Numbered from the stretch's first letter, positions 10,621-21,727 are shown. The stretch is 64,000 bases of DNA from Pectinophora gossypiella (GCF_024362695.1 NC_065417.1:799001-863000), one strand, 5' to 3'. Program-made: numbers and translations. Notes: a model not told the origin generated them from the letters alone.

Positions 10621-10825
10621 ACAAGTCGTTTCAATGATAAATGAAGTCTGCTACGTTCTCACACGATAGAAGAAGAAGAGAAAGGGTCGGTTTCTCTTTG
10701 AATAAAACGGCTATGAGACGATTGAAGATGTGGCTGAAAATTTTACCAAACAAATTCAAAAGATAGTAAAAATTTTCTATGTATATTGCGATATATATAC
10801 GATTCCCATATATATATCTACACAC

Positions 10826-10935
10826 CACTGACACACCACTTTAGCTTCTTCCACACTCACCAAACTCGTCAAGCATGCTCGCGGGTTTAGAGTACTCTTG
10901 ACCTGGCCTTTCTTTAAAACATCCTGCATTTTATT
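10826..10935 (-). pseudogene. family K retroelement, RT C-terminal fragment
   Basis: Minus-strand codons read D-V-L-K-K-G-Q-V-K-S-T-L-N-P-R-A-C, then V-E-E-A-K-V-V-C-Q, matching the fragments at 26464-26650 and 31617-31800. After C-Q the downstream D-R-S-K-W block is lost. It is a 5'-truncated remnant of a non-LTR retrotransposon and cannot act. Confidence 0.6.
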
Positions 10936-11044
10936 TTATATTTGGAAAAAAAACGTGATATACGGACACGTGGTAAGTGGAATTAGACGTGGTTTTATGT
11001 ATGCATGTATAAACTTCTTAAAAAATATACGCATGAGTTTGGTA

Positions 11045-11217
11045 GTAACGGCTTCCGTAATTGTATAGTTGAGCATTGGGCTTACGCTCCTTAGGTCCCG
11101 GGTTCTAACCCCGACGAGGACATATCATAAAAATCACATCATCACATCAATCAAAGTAAGATGATCCATGCTTCGGAGAGCACGTTAAGGGTCCGTCCCG
11201 GTTACTACGTATTTACT
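11045..11217 (+). mobile_element. SINE family A, diverged head-containing copy
   Basis: Head GTAACGGCTTCCGTAATTG with B-box region CCCGGGTTCTAACCCC, then a shortened body lacking the GATTAGGACATTACAGG block, down to CCCGGTTACTACG. The 3' half is missing. Confidence 0.7.
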
Positions 11218-11619
11218 ACCATGGCCGTACATGTTTATCGACCTTCCCCAGTGACCTTAGCCTACAAAATGCCGATCCTAGAGGCTGCACTGACCCAATT
11301 TTAGGAATTTCTGCATGGAGGTAGTATGTTGAGGCTGAATAGGGACATTGCTTGCGTGGTTAGGCGCTTGATGCAGTAATTTTGGCTGTATGCTGACAAA
11401 AATGTGTTGGTTACAGTAAATAACTAAACAGCAATGTTTTTTTTTTCAACAGAACTTTGTTATACAAACTCACGCGTCTACGGTGTAGACGAAGACTGTC
11501 ATACTTGCGTAGCAGCTACGCCGTAGCAATGCGTTACGCGACAAGCTACTCTCATCCACGCCAATCTTATTACGTCACTCTGCGCGTAACGTGCGGTATT
11601 ACAGTAGTCACTCTCATTT
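11218..11619. other. no recognisable element
   Basis: At 11465-11600 several CTACGC/GCGTAG strings (GTCTACGGTGTAGACG; GTAGCAGCTACGCCGTAGC) form small inverted repeats resembling palindromic sequence near 18945-19015. No domain in the overlapping frames. Confidence 0.4.
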
Positions 11620-11848
11620 TACTGAAACACTTGGCGATCATAGTGAGAACGCAGTTTCGAATCCCAGCACATTGAAAGAAAACATTCTGAGGATACCCAA
11701 ATTCCTGATAAATGCGTTTCGGAAGTATGTGAGCTAACCTGTATTGGGTTGGTTTTCCTTCTGGTTGGAAGGTCAAGACAGACAGCTGCTTCTGTAAAAA
11801 ACCGGGGTAAGTGGATCCTGTGAAAACTGGATAATGCTATGTAGATGA
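11620..11848 (+). mobile_element. SINE family C copy
   Basis: B-box region GCAGTTTCGAATCCCAGCAC, then a shortened body (AAAGAAAACATTCTGAGGAT, ATGCGTTTCGGAAGTATGTG, CTAACCTGTATTGGG, GACAGCTGCTTCTGTAAAAA) and the CCTGTGAAAACTGGATAATG end. The segment with GGATCATAAATGATTATCAC is deleted. Confidence 0.7.
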
Positions 11849-12211
11849 TTCTGACATTTAAAACCACAGTAAGAGCAATTGTAAACCACAGTAAGAGTGG
11901 CTTTAATATGCCAGTGAGTCAATGCCACGAAATATATAACAATCGTAGTAAAACCAATCTATTCCCTTCCCAATCCACGCCGTTAATATCCGTGCTCACA
12001 GCAAGAGCCTCGAAAGATCTTCGACTAAAATGCAAATTTACACTATACCCTTTCAGAGTGGACTATTGTTTGTCTTCTTCGGATGGAGCACTGGACTTAG
12101 AGGATTAATGATGCTTTAGGAATCAGCCGCGTGAACAAAAAAAAAGTATCTAAACATTTGTTATACACATTAAGCAGTCGTTTTAGCTGAACACTGCGCG
12201 TTAGGCGTTTT

Positions 12212-12419
12212 ATAGGCTGATCGTCTGATTGTCCGAAAGTAAGATGATCCGTGCTTCAGAAGAAACGTAAAGCCGTTGGTCCCGGCTACTATTTATCGAT
12301 TTAAGTAAGTAGTCGTTAGATGAGCCATGTCAGAGGACTTTGGCGGCTCAATAATAACCCTGATACCAGGGTTGATGCGGTTGGTCATCGACCTCACAAC
12401 CCACACGATAGAAGAAGAG
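12212..12419 (+). mobile_element. SINE family A, 3' two-thirds
   Basis: From TAGGCTGATCGTCTGATTG to the CACACGATAGAAGAAGA tail. No tRNA-like head, so 5'-truncated. Confidence 0.8.
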
Positions 12420-12817
12420 CAGAACATTTGTTTATCTCATAACGACTAGGTACCGAAGAAGATTAACAAGCATAATATCCGACCGCTCCAGCAACATGCC
12501 ACAAATAAGCCCTCATTTATGGAACATAATCTAAATTACCGCACACACAACATGTATACTGTTGGTAACATGTATACAGTCAGTTAGTATACTGTATATA
12601 ACGTGTATATGATAGGTGTGTATGCTGTAGGTGTATCGAGACGCCCTCCGGCGCACGTCGTGTGCGGATTAATGCGCCAATTAGCGTAGCTTCCGCTCTC
12701 AGATTGCCGGTAGCCGGCAGAGTCTAAAATGGACACAGTTGTCCATTTTGTTTCACATAGATACGGTTGGAATACAATTTCAGATTATGCAATTACTCAC
12801 ATTTGTAGTATTTGGCT
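12420..12817. other. no recognisable element
   Basis: Around 12545-12630 GTATAC strings recur (GTATACTG, GTATACAG, GTATATG). A CATTTT pair around TTGTCC lies near 12727-12752. No repeat family match. Confidence 0.4.
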
Positions 12818-12820
12818 TGA

Positions 12821-12952
12821 AGAAGGGGTAGGGGAACATTTATGAAACAAATAAAGGAGAAGGTGCAGGTCGCATCTTATCAGGAGTTGAAACATTTAGC
12901 GGAGAGAAGAGAGGAAAGGCGATCACTCCACCGACAAGAGCGCAGCTCTTAA
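12821..12952 (+). pseudogene. family J non-LTR retrotransposon, ORF C-terminus
   Basis: Forty-three codons and a stop: R-R-G-R-G-T-F-M-K-Q-I-K-E-K-V-Q, then S-Y-Q-E-L-K-H-L-A, then E-R-R-S-L-H-R-Q-E-R-S-S. The basic start followed by a D/E-R-x-x-W-like end is the usual look of the last residues of RTE/CR1-type ORF2 proteins downstream of the reverse transcriptase domain. A TGA lies just upstream. The same tail recurs at 15402 and 21601, and a diverged one at 30960. A short purine-rich (AAATAAAGAGAGAG) tail follows. Confidence 0.65.
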
Positions 12953-13104
12953 ATAAAGAGAGAGGAGTTTTTAAATTTTTGAAAAGTCATCTAGAGTGTA
13001 GCAGGCTATTTCTAGGAGCAGCAACTTGAGTTTTTTATTTAAAATACTGTTACTTTTTGACTTTATTATGTGTTTAGGAAGGGTGTTATAAGAAAATAGA
13101 TACA

Positions 13105-13176
13105 ACTACGTAGGCTGCAGAGGATCGAAACCCCGATACCGACCCCGCAGGCATGGTCGACGATTTCCCTCAATCA
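13105..13176 (+). repeat. repeat family N, short fragment
   Basis: GATACCGACCCCGCAGGCAT and GTCGACGATTTCCCT match the 5' part of the family N copy at 10388-10620. Confidence 0.55.
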
Positions 13177-13650
13177 ACGCTTATCGCTATCAACCCACTA
13201 AGGTATTTTGTGTTAATTTGGTAAACATCAATAAATGAAATGTTTATTTATCATATTTTAATGACAGCAGTTTATTTATTCACATAAATATTCATTTTAT
13301 TCAGTCCATTTACTATTAAAAGTAAAGAATAAACGAAAGAAGAAGTAGTCGCGCATAATCGAGCTAAAAATAGAATGTAACGTGCACTGGTAGGTATAGA
13401 TATAGGTATATAGGATGACCGAGGAGAGGACAGCGGAGTGTGCCCGCGACGTTGTATGTGGTGGGCCGTTGCATACGTCAGCGATAAGGCTCCGCTGCGA
13501 AATGGGTGCAATTACGTTTTGCATACACGTGATATCGTGTTAACCTAGGACAACGCACAATTCATTATATTCTTCTTTTGTACTGTGTAATTAATTTACT
13601 TCTTCCCCCCACCCCCTGTTTTTTGGAAATTGGGGGTTTAGAAAGAGGCA
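13177..13650. other. no recognisable element
   Basis: Two overlapping minus-strand frames of 75-79 residues (13272-13524) are in different registers over the same bases and contain no motif. A C-rich run (CTTCTTCCCCCCACCCCC) is at 13600-13617. Confidence 0.4.
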
Positions 13651-13653
13651 AAA

Positions 13654-13675
13654 AGTAGATAGATAGATAGATAAA
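13654..13675. repeat. (GATA)n microsatellite
   Basis: TAGATAGATAGATAGATA directly adjoins the retroelement tail that follows and is probably the expanded tail of that insertion. Confidence 0.85.
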
Positions 13676-13800
13676 ATACTTTATTGAGCACAATGGACAC
13701 AAAATACAGAGATAAGGACAACATACGTATACAGAAAAGCACAACAGGCGGCCTTATTGCTCATGCAGCAACCCATTATTACTTGCTTATTGCATGCAGT
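13668..13800 (-). repeat. retroelement 3' tail, family M
   Basis: AATACTTTATTGAGCACAAT is the complement of a CAATAAAGTATT end with a polyadenylation-type signal. Further in, ACAGGCGGCCTTATTGCTC matches copies at 43995-44115 and 63488-63605. These are 3' untranslated ends of a non-LTR element on the minus strand, judged from the tail and (GATA)n end. Confidence 0.6.
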
Positions 13801-14343
13801 AGCCTTTGTCACTCTCCACCCTTTCAACATCTTCAATTATATCAATTAGGCAGACACACATACACTTTTCCATTTATAATATTGGTATGGATACAATATT
13901 ATGGCTGGAGTGTAAACTAGGATGTGCAAATTGCTCCACGACAAATTTATAACAACTAAATCGTTACACTTTATACAGAGTACTAGAGCTAAGGTCTATG
14001 ATACAAAAAATAATAGATAACTATTATTTCCCTTTGCCTACTTACCGCCCATCGACAAATCGACAAAGCTCTTCTGTGACAGACAAAGAAATAACCCATG
14101 TCCCGTTTTGTTTTATCTTGGTTTTATAAAACCACAGATTTGCATAACATAACGAGTTGAATATCAGCGGGTCAGTGAAGGTAGGAGGGGGGAGAGACAG
14201 AATTGACATAGTGAAGGGAAAACGGTAGTATCAGTGATGTGCCTTTCTCGGGAATGATTCCAACGTGGGAAAGTTCCTGGTGTATGAAACTCTTTAATAG
14301 TAAGGACCGTTTCCTAAGTTTTTATCCTCTATATTCAAATCTG

Positions 14344-14374
<31 letters not shown>

Positions 14375-15401
14375 GCAAGTCGCATGACGCCAAAGAAAAA
14401 AAAAAGGACCGGTTGTTTTCTTTTTGAAAATTTTTCTTTTTTTATACTCTGATCCTATCTGCTTATGGGTTAGGTAATAAAGGTCTTTTTACATAACTTA
14501 CGCGCCTTTTTACGGCACGTTACAGGGTAGGATCTTAATAATACGCAACTGAATGATACACAAATGACAAGTGTGCGCAATTCAAATGCTCCATGACATA
14601 AATTGAAAGATATCGCGGTGCGACTAGGGCAAATTTTGTTTACCTATCTGTACATTTCTGGACTATTGACCGTTTGTCCGAATGAAATGGCCGCATTTTT
14701 GAGCATAATGATAATCTCCCTACGCTCATTATATTTGTTAAAACTGTGCTGGTGGGATTTTATTTAACTCAGAGCACTTAAGCGTCTAATTCGATCCGTA
14801 ACTTATGTTTCTGATTATTTGACAAATTGTATTGTTTTTTTTCTTTATTTATTGTAATTGTCTAGCTTTGTCTAGACTGCTAACTTTTCAATAAATAAAA
14901 TTTTCATTTGAACCTGTTTTTAACAGAAATTTTCACGAACCGGTTTACGTGCAGCCCAGGAGAAAATAGGTAGGGAGTGGATTGTTTTAGCCTCTCACGC
15001 ATTCGAAGATAAGCCACTGTTACCTTTTGGCTGTGGTATAACATCGAATCGCCGATATTCAGTTATTTGTTTTTAATTAGCGTTCATTACAACACCAATA
15101 ACTATATCTGTATTGAAAATTTCGTAACAAAATAACATGAGGAGCATTTTTAGAGTTCCGTAAATACCAAAGTGTTATAGAAGGAACCCACATTAGACTT
15201 ATATTCCGTCCTAAAATAATTATTATTTCTTTGTATTTTAACATCTCGCGGAAGCAATACCTATTAGAGTTTGATAAAAAATATTATTTCAATAAAATAT
15301 TATATAACAGTGAAATTAAAAACCTACACTAAAATACATCAAAATACACAAATATATACATAAATAAAAATATTTATTATTTTTATTTAAATAATAAATC
15401 G
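13801..15401. other. largely unassigned, AT-rich
   Basis: A (TA)n run of about 26 bp lies at 14342-14368. CAATAAATAAAATTTTCATT near 14890 resembles a retroelement A-rich 3' end. Otherwise I see no motif, repeat match or credible frame. Confidence 0.45.
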
Positions 15402-15445
15402 CGATTACTCCACCGACAAGAGCGCAGCTCTTAAATAAGGAGAGA
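15402..15445 (+). pseudogene. family J retroelement, last 10 codons
   Basis: Codons R-L-L-H-R-Q-E-R-S-S and TAA, followed by ATAAGGAGAGA: the extreme 3' end of the element seen at 12821 and 21601. A very deep 5' truncation. Confidence 0.65.
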
Positions 15446-15665
15446 AAATATTGTCTGCATATCAAAAATTATACAACTGAAGATAACAGAAACGTGCTTA
15501 AAATTGAGACGTGTGGAGAAACGTGTTACAGATAAAAAATAAGACGCGACGGCGTCAAAAATAAGATGAAATATAATGTAAATAATTGATTGAACGAATT
15601 ATGTGTTTGGAATAATTTGATTTTCATTCTCCAATATTCTTTGAGGCAAAACAAGAGAAAATATA

Positions 15666-15998
15666 ACATAACATAAACAGTCTATATACGTCCCACTGCT
15701 GGATACAGGCCTCCCCACAATCAACCGGAGGGGGTATGGAGCATACTCTACCACGTTGCTCCACTGCAGGTTGGTGGAGGTGATTTTACGGTTAACAGCC
15801 GGGACCAACGGCTTAAGGTGCCTTCCGAAGCACAGAATCATCTTACTTTTTCAGATAATCAGGTGATTTAAGCCTACAAAGTCCTTACCAAACAAAGGAC
15901 AGTCTCACAAAGTCATTTCGATAATGTTCCTATCGAAATCGAAGCCGGATTTCCAGATCATGAGCCTGACGCTCTAACCACTAGACCACGGAGGCTGT
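15666..15998 (-). mobile_element. SINE family B, full copy
   Basis: The complementary strand runs from the tRNA-like head (CTCCGTGGTCTAGTGGTTAG, B box degraded after GGAAATCCGGCTTCGA) through TTGTTTGGTAAGGACTTTG and GGTCCCGGCTGTTAACCG to the tail CCAGCAGTGGGACGTATATA. The 80-residue frame over it is an artefact. Confidence 0.85.
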
Positions 15999-16217
15999 TA
16001 GAGGAAGATAGTTACGCAGTATAACACCCTATGTAAATATTAACCATGAATAACAGAAAACATAAGCTCACGACTATATATCCTATTGGGCTGGTCAGAA
16101 CGCGGCGGTTTGGCGGTGTATAAGGCGAAGGTTGTCGAAGGCTGGCACAGGAAGACCTAAACTGATATTATATTGACAAAATTGGAGATGGGAAATATAA
16201 AATATGTATGGACTAGT

Positions 16218-16290
16218 ATGTACCCCCTCCGGTTGATTGAGGGGAGGCCTGTGCCCAGTTGTGGGACGTATATAGGCTGTTTATGTATGT
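16218..16290 (+). mobile_element. SINE family B, 3' end only
   Basis: TACCCCCTCCGGTTGATTGA through CCCAGTTGTGGGACGTATAT to TTTATGTATGTATGG. Confidence 0.75.
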
Positions 16291-17069
16291 ATGGACTAGT
16301 CAGAGATCCATCGCAAGATGACCTAAGTACTCATCCTTCACCTGAGCCTTCTGCGATGTTTCGGGCATTTATCCCATCATACTAAGTGTCCTCCTTTTAC
16401 AAGATCCTTAACATACTTAGTCCTAACATAAGAATGTACGATAACTTAAAAACTGAGTTAAAGTAATATAAACTTTGAGAACATAGAGTGACTTTAAGTG
16501 GCCAAGTTAGAAGTGGACCGGACCAGCCCATAACGTTTTGGCTCGTGCCCAAATGTATACTCCACGTGGCCAGAGGCTAAGCTAATATACCTACCTACAT
16601 GCATGCTATTAGACAAATTGCTTTTCCTCAACAAACATAATAGATTACCGTTTTAGCAAAAAAAATATAATAAGCGATTTAGCAATTAACATTCACGTAA
16701 CTAAATGGAAAAACTCTTACAATACCGAAGTCACCGTGGTCCTATTCGATCTCCAGCGCAGGTCTTGCACCAATGAGTTACTAATTCACTTTAACGGTCT
16801 TACAAATAAAAACTTACTATCCCATCCTTATTTCAAGATTATACTAGGAATAGTTAAACGTGGTATAAGCCGATAATAAGGAAAAATAACTTAAAAATTC
16901 CGCGAGCAAACCAATAAATCAGCAAAAAATCACATCTGTCAATGTCAGTCAGTTTTAGGTTATTCCGAACTTAAACCAGGGTGCGGGCTGGTTTAGCGAT
17001 AGTACACCGTTACACCAAGGCATACGTTATTCCGAGGTTATTTGTAGGGTCGTAAGCCGTAAGTGCATA
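16291..17069. other. no recognisable element
   Basis: AT-rich sequence with a weak trace of family D near 16310-16400 (ATCGCAAGATGACCTAAGTA). Nothing else supportable. Confidence 0.4.
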
Positions 17070-17257
17070 TTTCACTATCACAGTCGGCTTTCGACCATTA
17101 TAGACGGCGATACGGCGTTACCTAATACCTATACCAAGTTGGTCTAACAAAAATCTAGGTGAAACGTGGATACTTAGTTCATCATGCAATAGACGTTACA
17201 TCTAAGATATACCTCTGACTACCCCAATTAGGAATGTAGTCGTGAGCTTATGTTATA
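17070..17257 (+). mobile_element. SINE-like family D copy with small internal duplication
   Basis: TTCACTATCACAGTCGGC, ATTATAGACGGCGATACGG, AAGTTGGTCTAACAAAAATC and ACTTAGTTCATCATGCAA, ending CGTGAGCTTATGTTATA. An extra TACATCTAAGA lies before the ACCTCTGACTACCCC block. Confidence 0.8.
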
Positions 17258-17322
17258 ATACGGAAAGGCAGATCTACACGAGAAAAAATATAAATAATAA
17301 GTTTAATATATTCATAGATCAC

Positions 17323-17478
17323 GGGGTTAAAAAGGTCAAATCGAAGTAATTCATCTAAAAAAGCAATATTGCAATTTGACATTTGCGTATATAAAAATAA
17401 GTGCGCAATGCAAACAAATGTCGAATAGCAATATTGCTTTTTTTGATGAATTGCAACAATGTGGCTTTTTTAAACCCC
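17323..17478. repeat. MITE family H, best copy
   Basis: Ends GGGGTTAAAAAGG and CTTTTTTAAACCCC are inverted. Inside, ATTCATCTAAAAAAGCAATA and TATTGCTTTTTTTGATGAAT, then CAATTTGACATTTG and AAATGTCGAATAG, form long complementary arms around a short centre. About 156 bp, no coding capacity: a typical non-autonomous DNA element. Other copies: 24912-25051 and 41115-41272. Confidence 0.8.
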
Positions 17479-18037
17479 CAGGGATCAAATTAAAACCAAA
17501 CCAAAGTAAAATTCTAAATTCAAATTCAAAAATATCTTTATTTAGTAGGTAACATAGTTACACTTTGAATCGTCAATTTTTACATATCGAACGTCTCATC
17601 CGCCTAAAACTACTGCACCTTCTCAGAACCTGTATAGCCGGGGAAAAGTACAAATACATATATTACGTATATCTAAAAATACAAATATTAAAAAAATAAA
17701 AATTTATAAAAGAGTGTGCTTTTAGTAAATAAAAGAGTTTTTAAAGCCAGGCAAACTTATTCGCAACAATGGCCGTCTTAAAGTGTAACACTATAATATG
17801 CCGCCGGTGCACACAAAGCCACGTCTACACAATACGTACATCCCGTCTCCAGTCTGCAACAGGCTTCACAAGTCAAGACGATACGCGGATTAAGGATTCA
17901 AATCTTCAACTTAACAAACTTCACCCCGAGTGAACTGTCAGAAACATCTAGAAACGTCTAGATTCTAGACCAAATTATTATGTCTTAGTTTGTAATTATT
18001 AATCTGAAATGAATTCTCTATAAAGGTACCTTGCAGT
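17479..18037. other. unassigned; possible retroelement tail
   Basis: AAATTCAAATTCAAAAATATCTTTATTTAG near 17516-17545 looks like the complement of a retroelement 3' end with AATAAAGATA. No other match. Confidence 0.35.
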
Positions 18038-18121
18038 CTTCTTCTATCGTGTAGGTTGTGAGGTGGATTATCATCATCCCTGGTGTCAGGGTTACTATTG
18101 AACCGCCAAATCATGTAACGA
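18038..18121 (-). mobile_element. SINE family A, 3' fragment
   Basis: Begins CTTCTTCTATCGTGTAGG and ends shortly after TTGAACCGCCAAA; only the distal part of the SINE remains. Confidence 0.75.
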
Positions 18122-19196
18122 CGTCGACACTATCTACAGTTTTATATCGGTGAGTTTCGAAGGTATCGATAGTATTTCACTTTTTCGATACTATTGTCAA
18201 GTTTAGTGCTATATGCCTACCGATATAATGCCCATTAAAAAAAACCTATTGATAGTTCGACAACACTAGCCGCGAAAGTATTATTTTATTTTCATCAAAC
18301 CTTTTTTTCTTAAGATTGGTTCAGTGTAAAGGCACATTTAAGTTTGACCCGAAGGTATTTGATGAGGCTATAACTTAGGCAGAATATCGAAGACAATTTC
18401 ACTTGGAAGTAGGTTTATTAAAGAACTTTTGGATAACGAGGTTCCGATCGCCCCGGATTGTGTTCCAACTCGAAAAGTAACAGAACTCCTTATTATAAAT
18501 CTTATGAATTCGGCCATTTTATATTGTTAATTAGTTGAACAGACACAACTTTCAAACATGATATTGAGTTGTTATTGAAATAGATGTTTTCTAACATATA
18601 CGAGTTTTAATTTGTCGAACTTTCAAACTGAAAGCAGATCTATATTCTTCCGCATTGTACGCGCTGTCAGAATTTTGAGTTTTATCATAATAATCACTGT
18701 CATAGAACAAAGAACGTCGATTTTTGTATTTTTTTTTTGTTTGAAATTTTTTGATGCAATCCAGAGACATCATGCGTCTAACAAGGCAGAATTATGAAGA
18801 AATATGTCTGCAGTCTCTATAATTTTCGTATTATGATATAAATTATGTGCTTATAAATGTACACGTAATTCCTTAGCCGTTGCAAATGGGATTTCTCGTA
18901 AACTAATACTCGTGCCAACCACTTGTGTGGCGCGAGGCAAGTTGTAACGCGTCTACGAAGTTTCGTAGCACGACTACGCTGCCACTAGCCGTAGCGTCGA
19001 AGTTACGAATCTATAAATCATAGCAAATGTTTAGGATTTCAGAATATATAAATTGAAATTGTTATTGTAGTTGTGTTCTAAGTTTTAGAATGTAGGTGCA
19101 TATTACAATAAGGGATTTTATTTATTGCATATTTGTAATGAAATGTTACATATAAAATTTGCCAACAATTTCGATGCATTATCAACAGTTTATAGA
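18122..19196. other. no recognisable element
   Basis: Near 18150-18245 ATCGATA/TATCGATA strings form small palindromes. CTACGAAG, CGTAG and CTACGC strings at 18950-18995 echo 11465-11600. Opposite-strand frames at 18591-18797 mirror each other and lack motifs. Confidence 0.4.
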
Positions 19197-19294
19197 CGCG
19201 GACATCACCTATCACATTAGTCTAAGAAAGTTAGGTGAACCGTGGCTACTTAGTTCATTTTGCGATGGCAAAATTACTAGTGCAATTGAGAACA
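19197..19294 (+). mobile_element. SINE-like family D, diverged fragment
   Basis: CCTATCACATTAGTCTAAG, AGGTGAACCGTGGCTACTTA and GTTCATTTTGCGATGG match the family core; both ends are lost. Confidence 0.6.
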
Positions 19295-19793
19295 GTTTTG
19301 TTTTATGTCATCAACAGACTTCAATTGTACACCTGCACGCAGGAGGATCTGATGAGCGCTGCAAATAGCGCCATACTTGTTGCCAAGTTTAGGGCCGACA
19401 CTATTTAGTTTGCCATCGACACGATAAGAAGAACAGTATTCAATTTATATACTTATAAATAATTATTCAGTTGTTGTCCATACACGTATTATTAATGCGA
19501 TTAAATACATAACATTCTGCTGGAAAATTATTTTTTCTTGGATTTAAATATTATAATAAAATCGGTCCTTCAATTTTAAATCGTCAATAAAATTCATATC
19601 GTAACTGGGTCCTTGATACGTTTAAGGGAATTATTTCGTCGGCTTGCGAAACACAATGTCCCAGAGCAGGTGTGACGCGCGATCAAGCCGACAATGGAAG
19701 AATTGGTTTGAAACCTTTCATTATTTCATTATTGATACCGAGGATTTCAATCCCATTCGCTAAATTTCACTTCGTATCAAAATCAACCCATTG

Positions 19794-19884
19794 TGAGGCC
19801 CTTGTCGGTTCAATAGTAACCCTGACGCCAGGGTTGACGACGTTGGTTATCCACCTGACAACCCACACGATAGAAAAAGAAGAA
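19794..19884 (+). mobile_element. SINE family A, 3' fragment
   Basis: From GAGGCCCTTGTCGGTTCAAT to CCCACACGATAGAAAAAGAA; the tail has one base change. Confidence 0.75.
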
Positions 19885-20554
19885 CTGCATGGTGACAGGT
19901 TAATTCTTCCCTCGTGTGGGTTGATCAATGATCGTCTTCATCAACCCTGAAAAGATTTATTCGCACGGGTTGTCCATTCCTTTTAAAATTAACTTGTTGA
20001 CAATCATCCGTCCCTTTCCTTTTTGGCGGATAAGAAAATGACGGGTATAACTTAAAATAAAATTAGGAGGTGTCTGCAGGAATCGGGGCCATTATGTATG
20101 TATGTGTGTGTACGAAAATAAACATATTTTCTAAATTCTAGTCACTGGTCATGTGAGTTTATATCAGTTGCCAAGCTACTCTTCCATATTAAAATTGTTC
20201 AAAATTCATCTCTTCATTCAGTATTCACTTTTTTTTGTTTTTATTCCCGAACTTCGCAACTATTTTCGAAATATTAACGCTTTGATGTCTATATTGTTTT
20301 TCGTTTCAAAGTTTAAATTGGATTTGTGTTGCGCTGGACACGATTTATATTAGCTTGTACAGGTCCATTATATGTTTTTGTAAAAGCTTTGAGATAATAT
20401 TAAGTAACTTGTTTATTTTGCTTTAAAATTTAAATTGTCACAATATATATTTAGGTTTTTGAACGCGTCTGTAAGTTACATTTTGTTAATATTAGGGGTT
20501 TAGATGTTTAATTCATTAAAACGTACAACTTTTACGTATAAAGAAAAATGCATG
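19885..20554. other. unassigned; short repeat trace
   Basis: At 20013-20090 GGCGGATAAGAAAATGACGG and AGGTGTCTGCAG match 51141-51220 and, inverted, 62080-62135: an unclassified repeat. The rest is AT-rich without motif. Confidence 0.45.
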
Positions 20555-20615
20555 ACATAAACTTGCGACTATATTCCTAATCGAGGTAGTCAGAGGCACA
20601 TCCATCCCGATAAAC
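20555..20615 (-). mobile_element. SINE-like family D, 3' fragment
   Basis: ACATAAACTTGCGACTATAT, then GGTAGTCAGAGGCACATCCAT: the complement of the family D 3' end. Confidence 0.6.
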
Positions 20616-20658
20616 AAAGTGCCCACTCTTTACCGAGTCTTGGCGTCAGATCTGACAA

Positions 20659-20706
20659 CCCCCGTTGCCTGGGTATTGTTGATTATGTGCCGCATAGCAA
20701 CGGGGG
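20659..20706. repeat. perfect 10-bp inverted repeat
   Basis: CCCCCGTTGC (20659-20668) faces GCAACGGGGG (20697-20706) across a 28-nt spacer. It is GC-rich against an AT-rich background. No known role. Confidence 0.6.
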
Positions 20707-21016
20707 TGTAAAGTAAGGTTTTTAACATTATTATAATTTTGTGTTCTTTTACTCTTTATAATACGTCAATACTGAGTTGGCCATCTTTGATTTCGCTCGC
20801 TAACACCGAGCATAACATACACACGCGCATGCGCACTCAAACACCAAAAAATCGCACGCACGCCTTTTACACACTTTGAACACAGTTTTACGCTTAAAGA
20901 CACCGCGGCAGTACGCTTCACCACCATCTTATCTCAAGTATTTCTCTAAAATGTTAATTAGTATTGTTAAAAGAAATAAATAGATATAAGTACTATCAAA
21001 ATTGTAATACGATCTA

Positions 21017-21150
21017 CTCTGAACCGGCGTGCGTGTATGAAGCGATTGATGAATGTGGAGGAAGCAAGAGAAGTGTGTCAGGATCGAAGCAAATGGAATT
21101 CTATAGTCTCTGCTTACCCCGGTGGGAAATAGGCGTGAGTTTATAATAAT
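21017..21150 (+). pseudogene. family K retroelement, RT C-terminus with stop
   Basis: Codons read T-L-N-R-R-A-C-M-K-R-L-M-N-V-E-E-A-R-E-V then C-Q-D-R-S-K-W-N-S-I-V-S-A-Y-P-G-G-K and TAG. This is the conserved C-terminal peptide of the family; the Q-D-R-x-x-W motif is typical of the tail behind non-LTR reverse transcriptases. It ends in a GTTTATAATAATAATAAT tail. 5'-truncated, so non-functional. Confidence 0.65.
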
Positions 21151-21600
21151 AATAATAAAATTGTAATAGCAATAAGGAAGAGCAGGGCTTCCTGACACAG
21201 GTCTTTCTAGCAAGTCCCAATAACGGTCATATGTTTAGGTAAAGGAAAAAAACTATTTAGATAATTTAAATAATTTTGAACTATCGTTATTGACTTAAGT
21301 ATCGATAATATCGATATTTATACCTTACATAATTGCACTTTGTTACACACATAAGCCCTTCAAAGATTTATATCATGTTCTTTATGGTGTAAGTTAAGCC
21401 TCCGCGTAATAAATCAACAAGGTCATAAAGCCGTAAATGTATAATAAAATGAGTCCTACAAGCTCATAAATTGAATGTAATGTGGCATATTTTGCTATCG
21501 TAGTAAGCAGATGTTTACTTAAAGGTTTATGTTAAAAACTGTAGGTATCTATATAGAGTTTTTTTTAAGAACATGTTTTAACCGCATGTAAAGAAAACCT

Positions 21601-21727
21601 GAGAAGGTACAGGTCGTGTCGTATCGGGAGGTGAAGGTTTTGGCGGGAAGAAGAGAGGAATGGCGATTACTCCACCGACAAGAGCGCAGCTCTTAAATAG
21701 AGAGAGAGAGAGAGAGAGAGAGAAAGA
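21601..21727 (+). pseudogene. family J retroelement, ORF end plus (GA)n tail
   Basis: From 21601, E-K-V-Q-V-V-S-Y-R-E-V-K-V-L-A-G-R-R-E-E then W-R-L-L-H-R-Q-E-R-S-S and TAA (21694-21696). The stop is followed by an AGAG microsatellite to about 21725 that likely grew from the family's purine-rich 3' tail. Compared with 12821 the peptide keeps the expected W. Confidence 0.7.

Noticed and set aside
13272..13524. Conserved small protein pair
   Set aside because: Two overlapping frames in different registers on the same strand, no motif, no homologous copy in the window.
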